From Heterocephalus glaber (taxonomy: Eukaryota; Chordata; Mammalia; Rodentia; Bathyergidae): a DNA stretch of 64,000 bases. This document shows, piece by piece, positions 13,655 through 25,700 of the stretch. The stretch is from NCBI RefSeq assembly GCF_000247695.1, contig NW_004624795.1:12428870-12492869 (forward strand). The letters are read 5' to 3'. A program made the position numbers and the translations under genes. Each line of letters starts with the position of its first letter. Positions within the stretch are counted from its first letter, which is position 1. The notes below the pieces were generated by a model. That model had not been told where the DNA came from and did no database searches. It was given only the letters and a program-made list of their open reading frames with translations.

Positions 13655-13790
13655 CTCTCATGGCAGGCACTATTCCAGTTGCTTTCACATCTGCCCTTGA
13701 ATTCTCTCCTCTCAGCAACACCAGGAGTCAGGCCTATGCCTCTTTCCCCCTCCACTTGAGGAAACTGAGGCTCAGTGGTGAAGAAACACC
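13655..13790 (-). mobile_element. MIR SINE
   Basis: 'ggcaggcactattccagttgc' and 'ttgaggaaactgaggctcagtgg' are the two ends of antisense MIR in the right order. Confidence 0.7.
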
Positions 13791-13794
13791 TGGG

Positions 13795-13930
13795 CTGTGC
13801 TGTGTGGCAGGTTCCATGCTGAGCGCAAGGAACACATCAGTGAACAGAGCAGAAACAAATCGCGGTCTCAACAGAGCTAAGCTCTAGTGGAGAGAAGCAC
13901 GGGATAAAGAGCAGATACAACAAAAAGTCA
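13795..13930 (+). mobile_element. L2/MIR3-like ancient fragment
   Basis: 'ggcaggttccatgctgagcgcaagg', 'cacatcagtgaacagagcag' and 'gctaagctctagtggagagaagc' resemble a common ancient LINE2-type consensus. The exact family is uncertain. Confidence 0.4.
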
Positions 13931-14174
13931 GGGGCATAGCACATTAGGAAAGGACGGGGAGCCACTTAGAAGGAGCAACAGTGGAACAGAGTGACGAGGC
14001 TGAGAGCCCAGGTGGGCTGTAGGTTTAGGGCACAGCACGTGGTCCCCGAGCTTCAAGCTTGCAGTTTTGGTCAAGGTGAGCCCTGGGGCTGCGACTATTC
14101 ATCATTTGGTCAGGTTGGGCCTCGGGGGAGGGCGGAGGAGTGAGCCCTGCCAGGGCATATGTACATTTGATCTG

Positions 14175-14280
14175 ATGTCCTCTTTTCAGAGAGAAAGGGA
14201 GGCCCAGCCTTCCAGAGGGAATGATGTGGCCAAGGTCACCCACTGAGTTAGCGTAGGAACCTGGTCTCACACCTGTTTCT
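14175..14280 (-). mobile_element. MIR SINE fragment
   Basis: 'gatgtggccaaggtcacccactgagttagcg' is the antisense MIR core (ggtcacacagctagtaag in consensus). Confidence 0.55.
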
Positions 14281-15499
14281 CTGGCTTTGTCCTTTTGGTA
14301 GGTCTCCGCCTATGCTCCCAGATTGTGTCCGTTTACCCCATTTTCCCCAGCCTGGCCTATGCTATGGTGGTCCCACACCAGCCCCAGAGTCCACCCCCCC
14401 ATCCCTAGCCTTGTATCTCTTCTTTCCTCTTAGAAACTTGCATCCCTTTACCCCCACACCCCAGCACCCAGAGTGGGGAATTAATGCTTTCTTATTTGAA
14501 GAGATCTGCGGCTGTCATTTTTGATATCTTCTGTTTTTGTATGCAGGAACGCAGAGCACAATTAGAATACAGTTATATATCCTCATAGTTATTAAAGCTT
14601 GGATTAACATGACATAAAGTTTTGTCTGGGGAGTCTTTTGCTATGGCTCAGGGAGCATTTTTTGTGACAGTAATAGGCTACAGTTAATATACTTGAATGA
14701 TACTAGAATCTGTGTTATAAGGCAGAACAAAAGGGGTTTATCTGAAGCTGAATTACAAAGGTGGAATTATCACTGCGAATGATCCACAGAGATCTGGGCT
14801 TAATTATTGTCGCTTGTGTCATTTCAGCATAATATGGGTAGTCACTAGAAGAGAGTAGAAGTGAGGGAGGGCCAGCTTGTCAGTCACCCCATAGATGGCC
14901 CGGATTCCTGTCCCTTCTCTGGAGCACCTTGCTGGTCTCCTGCCCAACAGAGCCACCAAAATGAGACCTTTTTCCATCTGTGGCTGTGACTGTAGGATGC
15001 TTCTGAGTCTTTCAGTGTTTCTGCCAGATGTTTGTAATGACTCTGATGTCCCACTGCCAGCCCAGTCCCTGTCCCCACTTTGAATCCCCTGCCCTCCTGG
15101 GCTGTTGCACCATCCATGAGGCTGATGAACAGGCTGATAAACAGATGGAGTTTTTTCGACCTGGAGCTGCTGCTACTACCTTCCAGAGCCTAATTGCTTT
15201 GACAAGCAGGAGGCAAGCTAATGTGCTCTGTCAGCCATTTGGTCTCAGAGGCTGGCTGTGGCTCGCCCAGGTGTTTGGCTATGGTGGGAGCAGGCAGGTG
15301 AACCGATTCCCCATCTGCTTCCAGAGGACAAAGTGCAGCAGCCCGGGAACCAGGAGGACCTGGGCACTTGTCACCAGTCAGGGCACTCCTGCTCCTGGGG
15401 TGCAGGGAGGAGTCCAAGGGGCAATGGTGGGAACATGGTAGATCCAAAGCTGAGCTGGCAGACCAGGACACCCAAAGGCTTTTAGAAATGCTGTTTTTG

Positions 15500-15734
15500 G
15501 GACTGCAAGCTCAATCCCATCCTGGGAAGCTTAGCAACTTAGCAAGACCCTGTCTCAAAAAATAATGGCTAGGGGGCGGGGGATTTAGCTCAGTGATTTC
15601 GCTGCCTGCCTCACAAGTTCAAGGTCCTGAGTTCGATCCCCGGTACCAAAAAATAATAATAATGGCTAGGGATGGCACTCAGTGCAGAGGACCTGGCTTC
15701 ACTCCCCAGTACCACCCTCCCAAAAGCCAAAAAA
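15500..15734 (+). mobile_element. Old B1-ID SINE split by a younger ID
   Basis: The B1-like part ends in 'agcaagaccctgtctcaaaa' at 15541-15560. The shortened ID continues after the insertion as 'gatggcactcagtgcagagg...ccccagtacc' up to about 15713, with an A-rich end near 15734. A younger ID at 15575-15657 lies inside it, flanked by a perfect 14-nt duplication. Confidence 0.75.
15575..15657 (+). mobile_element. Young ID SINE with intact A and B boxes
   Basis: The body carries an A box in 'gatttagctcagtg' and a perfect B box in 'gagttcgatcccc', then 'ggtacc' and a short A/AAT tail. The 14-nt target duplication aataatggctaggg is perfect (15561-15574 and 15658-15671), which fixes the borders and shows it landed in the older B1-ID element. 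Low divergence and intact promoter boxes indicate a recent insertion. Confidence 0.92.
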
Positions 15735-15748
15735 CAACCTATTTTATA

Positions 15749-15835
15749 TATATATATTTTGGACCAGGAATCAAACTCGGGCCCCTTGCCCTTGCAAGGC
15801 AGGCAGCAGAACCACTGAGCTAAATCCCCAGCCCT
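15749..15835 (-). mobile_element. Young ID SINE, minus strand
   Basis: The reverse complement reads 'ggctggggatttagctcagtggtt' to 'gagtttgattcctgg'. The target duplication caacctattttata is perfect at 15735-15748 and 15836-15849. The tail has decayed to an AT dinucleotide run. It lies about 90 bp from the plus-strand ID and is inverted to it. Confidence 0.92.
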
Positions 15836-16194
15836 CAACCTATTTTATAAAGATCATTAGTATTGTATTATCCACCCATCTGGAGCACAGTTACAACTTG
15901 TTTTGTTGGTGGCTAAATTCAGCTGTCACCCTTACCTTTACCATTAACTATGAGAGGCAGAGCCACTTTAAATGGCCAAAGTGATTCCATTGGGCTTTTT
16001 AAAATGTAGCTTTTTATGCCAAATCCATCTTCTGAGAAGGGGGTCATGCTGGGACTTTTTGAAAAACTGTTCCAAGTTGTCCAGCTTTTAAAGCGAGGAA
16101 AGGGAATGGTCTTTGGCAGGCAGCTTTGTGAGGAGGAAGTATACGGGGTACCTTGCCGTTTTCTCCTGCAGTCTTATAGCCATGCTGGGCGGGT

Positions 16195-16290
16195 TATGTC
16201 TCGGAGAATGAACAGGTAGGCAGAGTAACTGGCTCAAGGTTATGTGACTTGGAAGTCAAGAGGACAGGCTTTGAAGTCTTAAGTGTGTGA
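16195..16290 (-). mobile_element. MIR SINE fragment
   Basis: 'gagtaactggctcaaggttatgtgacttggaagtcaag' is an antisense MIR core. Confidence 0.6.
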
Positions 16291-16699
16291 AGACTGTACT
16301 TTTCAACCAGCCCTGTATTTTCCAATTATGGCCTTCTGATTACCTTGTCAGGAATGACTTTGGACCCTTATCCAAAAAACAGATTCCTGGGCCCGACCAA
16401 GAGCTACTGAGCCAGGCTCTCTGGGGAGCATCGTGGGACTGTGTGCTCAGCAAGGGCACCAGATGTGGCCCTTGTGTGCACAGATGGCGGCAAGACCCTT
16501 CACTGTCGGGACAGCTGATGATGTCCAGCCCCGGTGTCCCCATGGAGACCAGTGATGACTGTCTACCTCACATCCCAAAATACTCTGCATTCCAGCCTCG
16601 GTATATTATGCCCACTGGGCTGGAGTGACAGGAAGTGGGAACAGTGGCCTCAGATTACTTTAGAGCCAAAGTAAATGTGGAATTTTCTTCACATTTCCC

Positions 16700-16873
16700 G
16701 TTTTATTTATTTAGTTAATTTACTTATTGGGGTTTTTTGAGACAGGGTCTCCCTGTCTTGTTCAGGCTGGCCTTGAACTCACTGTGTAGCCCAGGCTAGC
16801 CCTGAACTTGCAGCAATCCTCCTGCCTCAACCTCCCAAGTGCTGGGACTACAGGCGTGGGCCACCACACCCGG
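16700..16873 (-). mobile_element. B1 SINE
   Basis: Antisense B1: 'gagacagggtctccctgtc', 'caggctggccttgaactcac', 'cctcccaagtgctgggacta' and 'gccaccacacccggc', with a T-rich tail on the left. An imperfect 10-nt target duplication is seen at 16690-16699 (cacatttccc) and 16874-16883 (cacatctccc). Confidence 0.93.
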
Positions 16874-17214
16874 CACATCTCCCATGTTATACATGAGAGA
16901 AGTAAGAGAATTATACCCAGCGGCACATGTTCATGGAAGAGCTAGCCCAAGTAGCTGTGACTTCCGCTGCCCACTACAAAGTAAATGTCATCCTTTGCTT
17001 TTCCATTGCTAACATGATTTAAAAGAAAGGTTGGTTTTAATTAGAATAAACACAGTATTTTTCTTGCTGCAACAAGGCCTTCAAAGGGGAAAAGAAAAAA
17101 AAAACCTCAATACCCCAATTATGCCAGAGCATTCCCAGTCCTATCCAGGAATAATTACAAAATACAGCTGATGCTTGTTCTCTCTCTTGTTTTTAAATGA
17201 ATAGCTAAGTATCT

Positions 17215-17345
17215 GTCAAGATGATGAGCGCCTAGGCCGCTGACGGCCTTGCGATCTCAATTTGTTCCCAAGAACTGCAGCGGTGAGGACGTGAGCTCTG
17301 TGGTTTTGAGCTGTGAGGCATGGCTGCACGTGCGTCGTGTGGCTG
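17215..17345. promoter_or_regulatory. Local CpG cluster, possible regulatory element
   Basis: About ten CpG dinucleotides fall in 130 bp (gcgcctaggccgctgacgg, gcgatc, agcggtg, gacgtg, cacgtgcgtcg) in an otherwise CpG-poor intron. There is no repeat signature. Function is inferred only from CpG retention. Confidence 0.25.
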
Positions 17346-17590
17346 GTACAGGCTTCTCCCTTGCTCTGGTACCGAGGTGAGGGCTGGAGGGAGAGGCTTA
17401 CACCACCCCACCACGAGTCTCCTCTTCTCTGTGGAGCAGTAAGGTGCGGATTCCGCACAGCACACAGCATGGTGGGTTCTGAGGATCTTTGCACAGAACT
17501 GGCTTGGCTTGGTTGGGGAGGAGTCCTCTGGTTGCAAGTGACTTTTTAATTAGTTCATGGAACTTTTGTTTCTAAAGGATGCTGAGTATC

Positions 17591-17688
17591 AGGGCAGGGG
17601 GTGTAGCTCAGTGGTGGAACACTTGCCCAGCACATGTAAGATTCTGGGTGCAGTCTGCAGCCCTGCAAAAATAATAAAATAAGTAAAG
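17591..17688 (+). mobile_element. ID SINE
   Basis: 'gggtgtagctcagtggtggaacacttgcccagcac' is the A-box half, followed by a mutated B box ('gggtgcagtctgcagccc') and an A-rich tail with AATAAAATAAG. The B box mutation makes it an inactive copy. Confidence 0.85.
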
Positions 17689-17919
17689 GATATCACCTGA
17701 TGGATTAAGATGTCAGTTTTGGTATTGACAATATTCATTTGGTGACAGTGATGATTTTTTTTTTCCAGAGACTAAAGGTAAATATCTATGTTCTCACTGC
17801 CACCTCCAATGTCCACATTGTTCAAAAGACAAAATCAGAGGGCTGACTTAAAGGGAAAATAATCATAAAACGTATTATCCCATAGTTCACAGCATGTTTT
17901 TAAGTATGGGGTAGTGTGG

Positions 17920-18215
17920 GTACCTGAAAACTTACTGGTTTGAAACACTGACAATCATCTTATTACTACTGGTGGTTTCTGTGGACCAGGAATCTGGAAG
18001 GGGCTCAGAGGGTGGTTCTGGCTGGGAGGAATCAGAAAGTGGCCAGAGTAGCACAGTGGAGGGCTGGACAGACATCTCTTTTCTTGTGTAGTCTCAGGAC
18101 TTCTCCCTGTGACTTGTCTGCATGAGCTGCTTTGAGCTTCCTCACATTATGGTGGCCTCAGGGCAGTCAGTCATCTTATGTGACAGCTCCAGGCTTCAGC
18201 ACAAGTCTTCACACC
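17920..18215 (-). mobile_element. ERVL-MaLR (MLT1-like) LTR fragment
   Basis: 'ggtttctgtggaccaggaatctgg', 'ctcagagggtggttctggctgg' and 'cacattatggtggcctcagggcag' follow the order of an old antisense MLT-type LTR. Only LTR sequence is present, with no viral gene. Confidence 0.45.
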
Positions 18216-18411
18216 TTTTCCAGTCTAGCCTCCAAAGTCATATAACACAGGTGAGTCCCAGACACAAGTAGAACAAAGCGGAGGGGACATAGGCCCCTCG
18301 AGGTTACATTGTAGGTGGCATGTGGAAAGGGGGAGGTTTTGTGGCCATCTGTGAAAAATGCAGTCTGCCCTGGGTGTTGATTACCTGTAGACACACCTTG
18401 GAGAGGCGGGA

Positions 18412-18502
18412 AGTGTTATCACCATTTTATAAATTAGAACAGCAAAGCCAGAGATGTCATGTGGTTTGCAGTTACTGAGTGGTCATTTGAACCCATACCT
18501 CT
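18412..18502 (-). mobile_element. MIR SINE fragment
   Basis: 'accattttataaattagaacag' and 'cagttactgagtggtcatttgaacc' match antisense MIR. Confidence 0.6.
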
Positions 18503-18934
18503 AGCTGTCAAGAAGAGACAGCCTTGGTTGCCTGTGGGACAAGGGGAAAGAAGACAGTACCAGTTGACTCGTCCAGGTGACATTTGGGGGTAGATGTGGC
18601 TCTATTCTCAGATTTCTTTACAGCATCATCTGACAGGAATTGACTTTTTCTCCCCTGTGGTCTCTTGGGTGCAGGAGGGAGTGCACAGAGTAGACTAGGG
18701 GCAGAGGAAGACCCCAGAGGAAGAGGTGGGCAGTGCCCTGTTGGGAGAGCAGCTGGGGTTACTACTGTCTGGTGAGCAAGAGCCACCTGGGTACACAGGG
18801 ATGATGACCAGGCTTCACCTAGAGGGTGCGCAGTGAAGGAGAGGTTCTACTGAGACCTACACATATGAAGACAGACCACTAGCATTAGAACAGTGATGAC
18901 AGCATCAGCAGCTCCTCCCACATGTGCTTCCATG

Positions 18935-19090
18935 TGTGTGCGCACTGTGTGGTGCCTCCTCACCCAGCCTCACTTCGTTCCCTTTTAAAGATCATTCTTC
19001 TAACGGGACCTCGGAGGGTTAAGTAAGTTGTCCTGTCGCTTGCCCAAGGTCATGGTGTTTCGGGAGCATCATGTGTGAAGCCTGGGCTCT
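18935..19090 (-). mobile_element. MIR SINE fragment
   Basis: 'ggttaagtaagttgtcctgtcgcttgcccaaggtcatgg' is the antisense MIR core region with one short insertion. Confidence 0.65.
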
Positions 19091-20017
19091 GTGACCCCAT
19101 GGCTGAGCCTTGACCACCTGCTAGTGCACAAGTTGGCCACTGGAGTCTGAGTCTCTGAACAGCCAGGCGGAGGACACCCACAGCAACGCTTCCTGTGTCC
19201 AGCAGCAGTCCTCGGCCAGACTTGTCAAAAGCGAACATGCTTCTACGTGTTCGCTGCCACACCAGCTCAGCCCGGAGCTCTTGTTTTGTCGTAGCATTGA
19301 GATTGCGGGAGGATGCCCCGTCAGTAGGAACCCTTCTCCCTGCGCCCGTAGCCCTAGGCCAAGTCCGCAGCACTCAGAGAGGGGTTCAGCCCGTCCTGCC
19401 CCCTGCAGTCTGTGCAGTGTTGCTGGACTGATCTTTGAAGTGGGCTCCATCCCTCAGTATCTAAAGCATTCTGGTGTGCTTGTGGAGGAGACTGAATGAA
19501 CATGATAAGGGAGTGCTGATTCAGCTGCCCTCGCTGCTGCTTGGCTGAGCCCATTTCCCCTTTGACAGTGAGATGGACCTAGAATAGCCACTGTGCCTGG
19601 GAATTTTATATCAGGCTTCTGGAAAGCCTGCTTCATACCACAGTCACCGTGTGGCTTGGGCTGTTCAGGAAGATTTAGCTGCCCTGTGCGAGAGGATGCA
19701 TTTGACAGTGGGCCACGGCCAGCCCTGCAGGACATCATTTACTATGGGTCTCCTTGAATTTCAGAGATTACGATAAACATTGTGGGTTCAGGCCCTCCGA
19801 GCTCATCTGAGGGTTTCATGGCCAGTTTCTAGGAGGATCCTGTCCTCTGCAGTTGCAGACAGGTACGGATTACCAGGCAGGCAAAGAGGCCCAGTGGCTT
19901 TGGTGCTGTCCAAGGCCTATAGGCAGGAGAGTGGAGGGCAACCCAGAGAAAGAGGGCTGAGAATCACATTAGCACTTACAGAATGGTCTGTATTACCTGG
20001 CCCATTTTATCAGTGAC

Positions 20018-20282
20018 ATAGCTCAGAGTTTAAGAGCATGGGCTCTGAAATCCACTGTTGAGTTTCAATCCAGGCTCTGCTCCTCCTAAGCAGGGTGGGT
20101 GTGGCTAGTTACTCAACCTTCCGGATCTCCATTTCCTCATTTATAAATGGAGATAGTACCTTCCTTGAAGGCACCATGTGACACCTGAACCAGGTGATAT
20201 TGTGAGGTGTCTAGCCCAGTGTCGGATGTACAGTAATTATGTGATAAGAGTTAGCTGCTATTATTGTTGCTGTTATTATTAA
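20018..20282 (+). mobile_element. MIR SINE, nearly full length
   Basis: It covers the tRNA-like head ('gagtttaagagcatgggctctg'), the core ('gtggctagttactcaacctt', 'ctccatttcctcatttataaatgg') and the 3' tail ('gtgataagagttagctgctatt'). It is the best preserved MIR in the window. Confidence 0.9.
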
Positions 20283-20714
20283 CTACTGAAGGATGATGGC
20301 AGAGAATGGAGGAAGTGGCTCTGCCATTGTTAAATCAGTTACTGTTCTGCCATCCAGGAAGTTCTGGGCTCCAGCACCTAATGTTGGGTCACTGCTGTGG
20401 TCAGAAGGTTCTGGTCTGAGGATATCCATGTGCTTATGTGTGCATGAGTGTGCATGCACACATATGTATAAGTGTGCATTTTCTGTATATTGGGAGCCTG
20501 CCACCTCCCCTTCCGCAACACCATTACATACTCAGGCTCCACCCTGACCTCCCAGCCCACACTCCATGGCCCAGCTGTGGCCTTGGAAGCAGATGCACAG
20601 ATGGGCGTGGGTCTGCATTCTGGCTCACTCACCAAACCCTGAGCTTCTGTTTATGACTAATTGCTTTGTTTGTTCTCTATAATACACTTACTTTTTTTTT
20701 TTTTTTCACTGATT

Positions 20715-21060
20715 TACTCCTCTTTGTAATTAGGTGTAGTGATTAGAATCTTGTTCCTATTACAATGGAGTTTTTCTTTTAATTCATGCACATTCACTGG
20801 GCCTGTCCCTGTTCCATTGATTGTCCCCAATTGGCTTTTCCCAAATTGTCGTATAAATTACAGTTCAGGGGTGGCTTAGAGACTGATGCGAGTCCAAGGA
20901 ATCAGAGAGCTGACTGGGAATTTTGTTAGTTAGCTAACTAATAATTACACATTGCTGAAGATGCAGGCTTAGTAATTCAGGGCACAGGAATTGCAAATTA
21001 GTAACTATTCTTCACTATATTTTCCCCATGTAATTCTTTTTATTAAAAATGTTGTCATAC
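20715..21060. promoter_or_regulatory. Candidate conserved element with homeodomain-like motifs
   Basis: A repeat-free block with many TAAT/ATTA cores: taattagg at 20729-20736, and a perfect 16-nt palindrome TTAGTTAGCTAACTAA at 20926-20941 followed at once by taattac. Further copies are aattcag, attgcaaattagtaac and taattc. Lack of repeats and motif density suggest constraint; conservation could not be tested. Confidence 0.35.
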
Positions 21061-22034
21061 ACATATTTTGCTAGGAAAAAATGTGGAAAGTAAAAACCAT
21101 AACATTGACAGTGGTGAGTCGTACTTCTGTTTGCTCATTGGCAGTTTCTGCTATGTACGTGTAATGCATGTACTTAAAAAATGAAGTGTTTGGCACTCCT
21201 TTTAGGATAGATGAGGAATAATCCATTTGTCAACTAGTCCAAGGTCACCCTACACAGTAGCAAGAGTCTGGGTCTCTAGAGTCCCAGAGCAATTGCTCAG
21301 TCCCCAGAGCTGCGCTTCATCAGTCAACAGTGGTCATTGAGCCCTTGGTCTGGGGTCAGGGACACAGTGCAGTTCCTGTTCACAGGTGCCTACTCTTCTG
21401 CTGACCATGACTGACCTCTCGGATTCCCTAGGCTTTGGTTTCTGTTTCCCAGATCTTGTCCTTCATGACATATAAAGGTAGTGGAGGCCAGGGTGTGCCC
21501 TCTCATCTGCTTCTACCTGCATGTTTCGCCCACACCTCCCTTGTAGCCCCCGTGCAGCCTCTTTGCTGACAGCACCCAGGGCTGTATGCCTGGCCACTCA
21601 TGGCCTCACGAGACAGCTGTTGGAGCTGGTCCCTGAGAATCTCTTCATGGATTTCCTTGTAGTCTGTCTTCTGTTTCCATGGAGGTTGGACAGAGGCGGG
21701 TTCCCCATAAGTAGAGGGGACTGAGGGGAGTGAAGAGCAGTTGACCAGTGGACTGGACAAAGGGATGTGCATCTGGAGGAGACAGAGACAGAAGGCAAGG
21801 TAGGTCCAGCTGTCCTCATCCCTTGTGCCCATGGACATTTCCTCGGGAACATGGAAGGTTTGCAGCGCTCTTTCAGTAATAGTAACCAGGCTTCTGAGTG
21901 GGATCATTACTGGTCAGTGATTCCAGGAAGGAGATCATCTCGTGTTAGGTCCAGAAATTGTGACCAGGTCTGGAAACCAAAAGATACGTAGAAAAAGTAA
22001 GGATAGGGTGAAGTCACATCAAAGGAAAAAGTAG

Positions 22035-22713
22035 GGTGGTCCCCTCTAATCCTTGGAGAACAAATCCCAAGACCCCCAGTGGAGGACCAGGATCACAGAT
22101 ATTCCCAAACCTCACATATACTGTGTTTTTTCCTATATATACATATACAAATTCAATGTCTTTTCCATATTAAGTAAGCACTTAGCACATACCGGCCATC
22201 ACTTTCACAGTTTGAAGTGTAACAACGAAAGCAGCATGAGTTTCTTTTTCATTCATGGATAGATGTGTTCTTACTATGATCTTAGCAACCTCATAATACT
22301 ATTATCTTTTCTTATCAAATGAGAAACTTTTTTTTACCTTTTCGCTTTAAGGAACCACATTATGACTTCTCTTTGGCATGTGTGAATTGCCAGTGTCATA
22401 GTCTTGCGCTTTGGAGCTATCATTAAGTAAAAGCTTACTTGATCCCAAGCCCTGTAATATGGCAACAGTTGATCTGATAACCAGAATGGCTTTTAACAGG
22501 TAGGTAGCATGTGCAACATGGATACACTAGGCAAAGGGACACTGAATATCCCAGGCAGGAAGTTGTGCGATTTTATCCTGCTACTCAGAATAACATTCAA
22601 TTTAAAACTTAGGGATTGTTTGTTTCTGGAATTTTCCACTTAATATTTTTTGGACTGAGGTGGACTGGGTAACTAAAACCCTGGAAAATGAAACAACAGG
22701 TAAAAGGAGACGG
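22035..22713 (+). mobile_element. Tigger-like (TcMar) DNA transposon, near complete
   Basis: The left end 'ggtggtcccctctaatcc' is inverted and imperfectly repeated at the right end 'ggtaaaaggagac' near 22700-22711. Between them the order 'caagacccccagtgga', 'actgtgttttttcctatata', 'cttctctttggcatgtg', 'ttgatctgataacc' and 'tttctggaattttccactt' follows non-autonomous Tigger elements. At about 680 bp it is nearly full length for such a deletion derivative. No transposase frame is present. Confidence 0.85.
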
Positions 22714-25700
22714 CAAGGGTATCCCGCTCTCAGCCCAGATGGAGGAAATGGAGTTGGGAAGCTATGAGCTATGTAGGGCAGTGTTAAGACATGTTGGGAC
22801 TTGAGGTCCCAGAATATCATTGTGGCGGGAAACCAATAGAGACGTGTAACCAGTGCTCCGAGAACAGGAATGGGAGGAGACCACAGAGAGATGGGAGCCT
22901 GTGGAAGCCATGTTCTTCATGGAGTAGAGTTCAGATGGACAGAGCATGGAGGCCAGTGAGGCCTGAGGCTGTGTGGGGAGGGGATGAAAGGGGAGCCAGG
23001 GAACAGAGACGGGAGCAGAGCACCTGGTGCTTAGAACCCTGGGAACAAGGGTGGACATAGCAGGAGGTTATGATTTGGGATAAACCCTGAGTTTTCTTAT
23101 TTAATAAGAAAGGCAGGAGGGCCTTCCAGACATACCTGAACAAATTAACAGGTTAAATCATCATTCCCGAATACATTTCTTGCTTTCCAAAAGAATGCTT
23201 CAGCACAGTGGCTTAAACAGATGTTTGCACAACTTTGTGAGATGTACAGACTACTTTGCAAAGGAAGATAAAACCCAGAGAAAATGAGATTTAAGGTAAA
23301 GGCCACATCCGTAGTTACGTGGTCTGGTTGAATGGCATCTCAATGGGGGAGTGCCATATTTACTCATGACTTAGTGTGTAAGTGGGAGTGGGGTGAGGGG
23401 ACAAGGTGACAAGCATGTAGGTGATAAAAGCAGTTTCTCTGAAAGTTCTATGGCTATAGATTTTCTTCTCTGGAACCAAAGAGAAACTTTAATGAGTTTG
23501 CCTTTGCAGTTAAAGCACCGTTTTGTTCTGTGGCTGAGACTTTTCTAAATAAAGCAGTCTTCCTTTTTACCTCCTCTCCTTACGCCACGTTCCCCCTCCC
23601 TCCAGACTCTCTTTAAAATAGACTTTCATGCATGAGGAAGCATCATAATGTAATACTTGCCTTATCTGCGCACTTACCCAGCATGCATTCACAAAAGACA
23701 GTGGGAAAGCCTTCGATATCTCCATTGGGTGCTGAGATTGGACGTTTTCTTTGAGACATCCTCACCTGGGCAGGACCCTGATAGGGCAACGGGCCATCAT
23801 CAGAGCTGTGATGCTTCTGGTCCTTTCCTGGGAAAGGTGCCCACTCGGCTTCCTTTGTGTTTCATGGGTCCTGCACTTGTCTGCCTCATGATAATGCACG
23901 AGATGTGTCTTAAGGACTCAGGGAAACCTGTGGGGTTATTATGGCTCATTTGGTAGATGAGCAGGATCTGTAATTTTCTGTTGTGTATTTGTCTGCACAG
24001 AGATGTGATAAAGATGACTCCTGGCCTCTTTCATTTTCCAGATGTCTCACGAGTGGATAAACATCGCTTCTTTCTCTGGCTGGGGGTGTACTCTCTTTGG
24101 TTTACTGCTGATGCTGTCTTCCCTGGGAGGGATGTGGTCCCTTCCTTTTCCCTGAGAGCAGCCATTTTGCATTACAAGGTCTTGCCTGGCCTTCCAGGGA
24201 GCGGGGAGAAGGCTGTTCTTTGGAGAAGGCTGTGTGATCTGAAGAAGTCTGCTGTGTTTTCCAGAGCTGTTTAGACATCTGGATCAGCTTAGCCTTTTTG
24301 ATGAAAGTTGAGCAAAGCTGGAGCTTGTTTTTTTGTGCCTGTTGAAGGGGAAGCCTTCCTGTATTCGCCTCCATGTACAGAGTGAGGGGACAGCAAGGGT
24401 TAGATCAAGCGTCTTGGAAAGGGAATGACCTAAACTCGTGAAGGCAGATTTCTGACAGCTTGGAAATGGGGTATGTGTGTTGGGGCCAGAGGCATCTGCA
24501 GGATGATTTCCAAGCATTTTCAGGTCTAGAGCAGACTCACAGGCCTCCCTGCTGCTTGGTAAATACATCTTGGGGATGCTAATTTTGTTGTACATTGAGA
24601 TGGTGAATGTTTTCTTGCAGTTATTTGGCATTAGGCTATGGAGAATCCTTTCTTATTTCTCTCCCTTTTATTTCACCTTCAGGATTCTTTGATGATCATT
24701 TAGTCTGACTTAATTTCTCCATCTCCCCTGTATCTTTTTCTCCCCCACGATGACTAGAAGAATTAAGACCAGGGCTTTTTCCTCCAAATATGATGTATCC
24801 TCTTCAAGTAGGAGGCTGTGTACTTATTCCAAAGATCCCGCCTTTGCCCTGAGCCTTTTCAAAGGCTTCACTATGAACTCATATTCAAACTCTGGCATTT
24901 TCCCCCAAATATCCTCACTGGTGATAAATCTTTGGCCTTTGAAAGTGGATGTGATTTTTGGAAACCGTCACCATCCTTAGCTCCAAATGACTTGTGGCCA
25001 AGATTGATAGTGCTGTTTTTGGACCAAAATGCAGAGGACTATAAAATAATAAGACCAGTTGTCTTGTATGACCTAGGAATGCACTAGGAGGGAATCCCAA
25101 GAAAATTGAGGAAAAAAATCTAAGTCTTAATGAAAAAAAACAGGACCTTCCACAGTGATTTGTTTGAAGGGGATGATGACCATTTGGTATCTATCTCGGT
25201 ATGTTTCTTAATCAAGCAACAAGATAGAAGTTGTATTTCGTTTGATCCTGATGTGCATTAGACATGAGGCCGAGTCAGCTGACACTAGATAAAGGTCCCA
25301 GGGTCAAGTTCAAGTTAGTGGAGACCTACCGTGGAGCACATGGTGACCGGAAATTATCCTTTCAGAGCTGCTGAGAGTTTGCAGGGTCAGGACAAAGGAC
25401 AGCCACGTTGAGGGCTTCATCACCCATTCCTCCCCTGTGGGCAGTTACTGGCTGGCAGCTCTGGGAAAGAGGCTCTGGAGAGCCAGGCTGATCTGAGTCT
25501 GCCCCCAGCCCCTGGCCACACACTGTGACCACACCACCCTGTCATCTCCTGCCTTCGCTCCATGAGGACTTCTCAGAATTGGGGTATTTACACTGACATC
25601 CTGGTCCCAGAGAAAATCAGCCCATTTGCTACACAGATGACTTAATAAAGATTCAAATGACAAGAACCTCATAGCTCATCTTAAAGTATTGAGTGCAAAA

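Noticed and set aside
15575..15657. tRNA gene
   Set aside because: It has A and B boxes but is an ID SINE with target duplications and an A-rich tail, not a cloverleaf tRNA gene.
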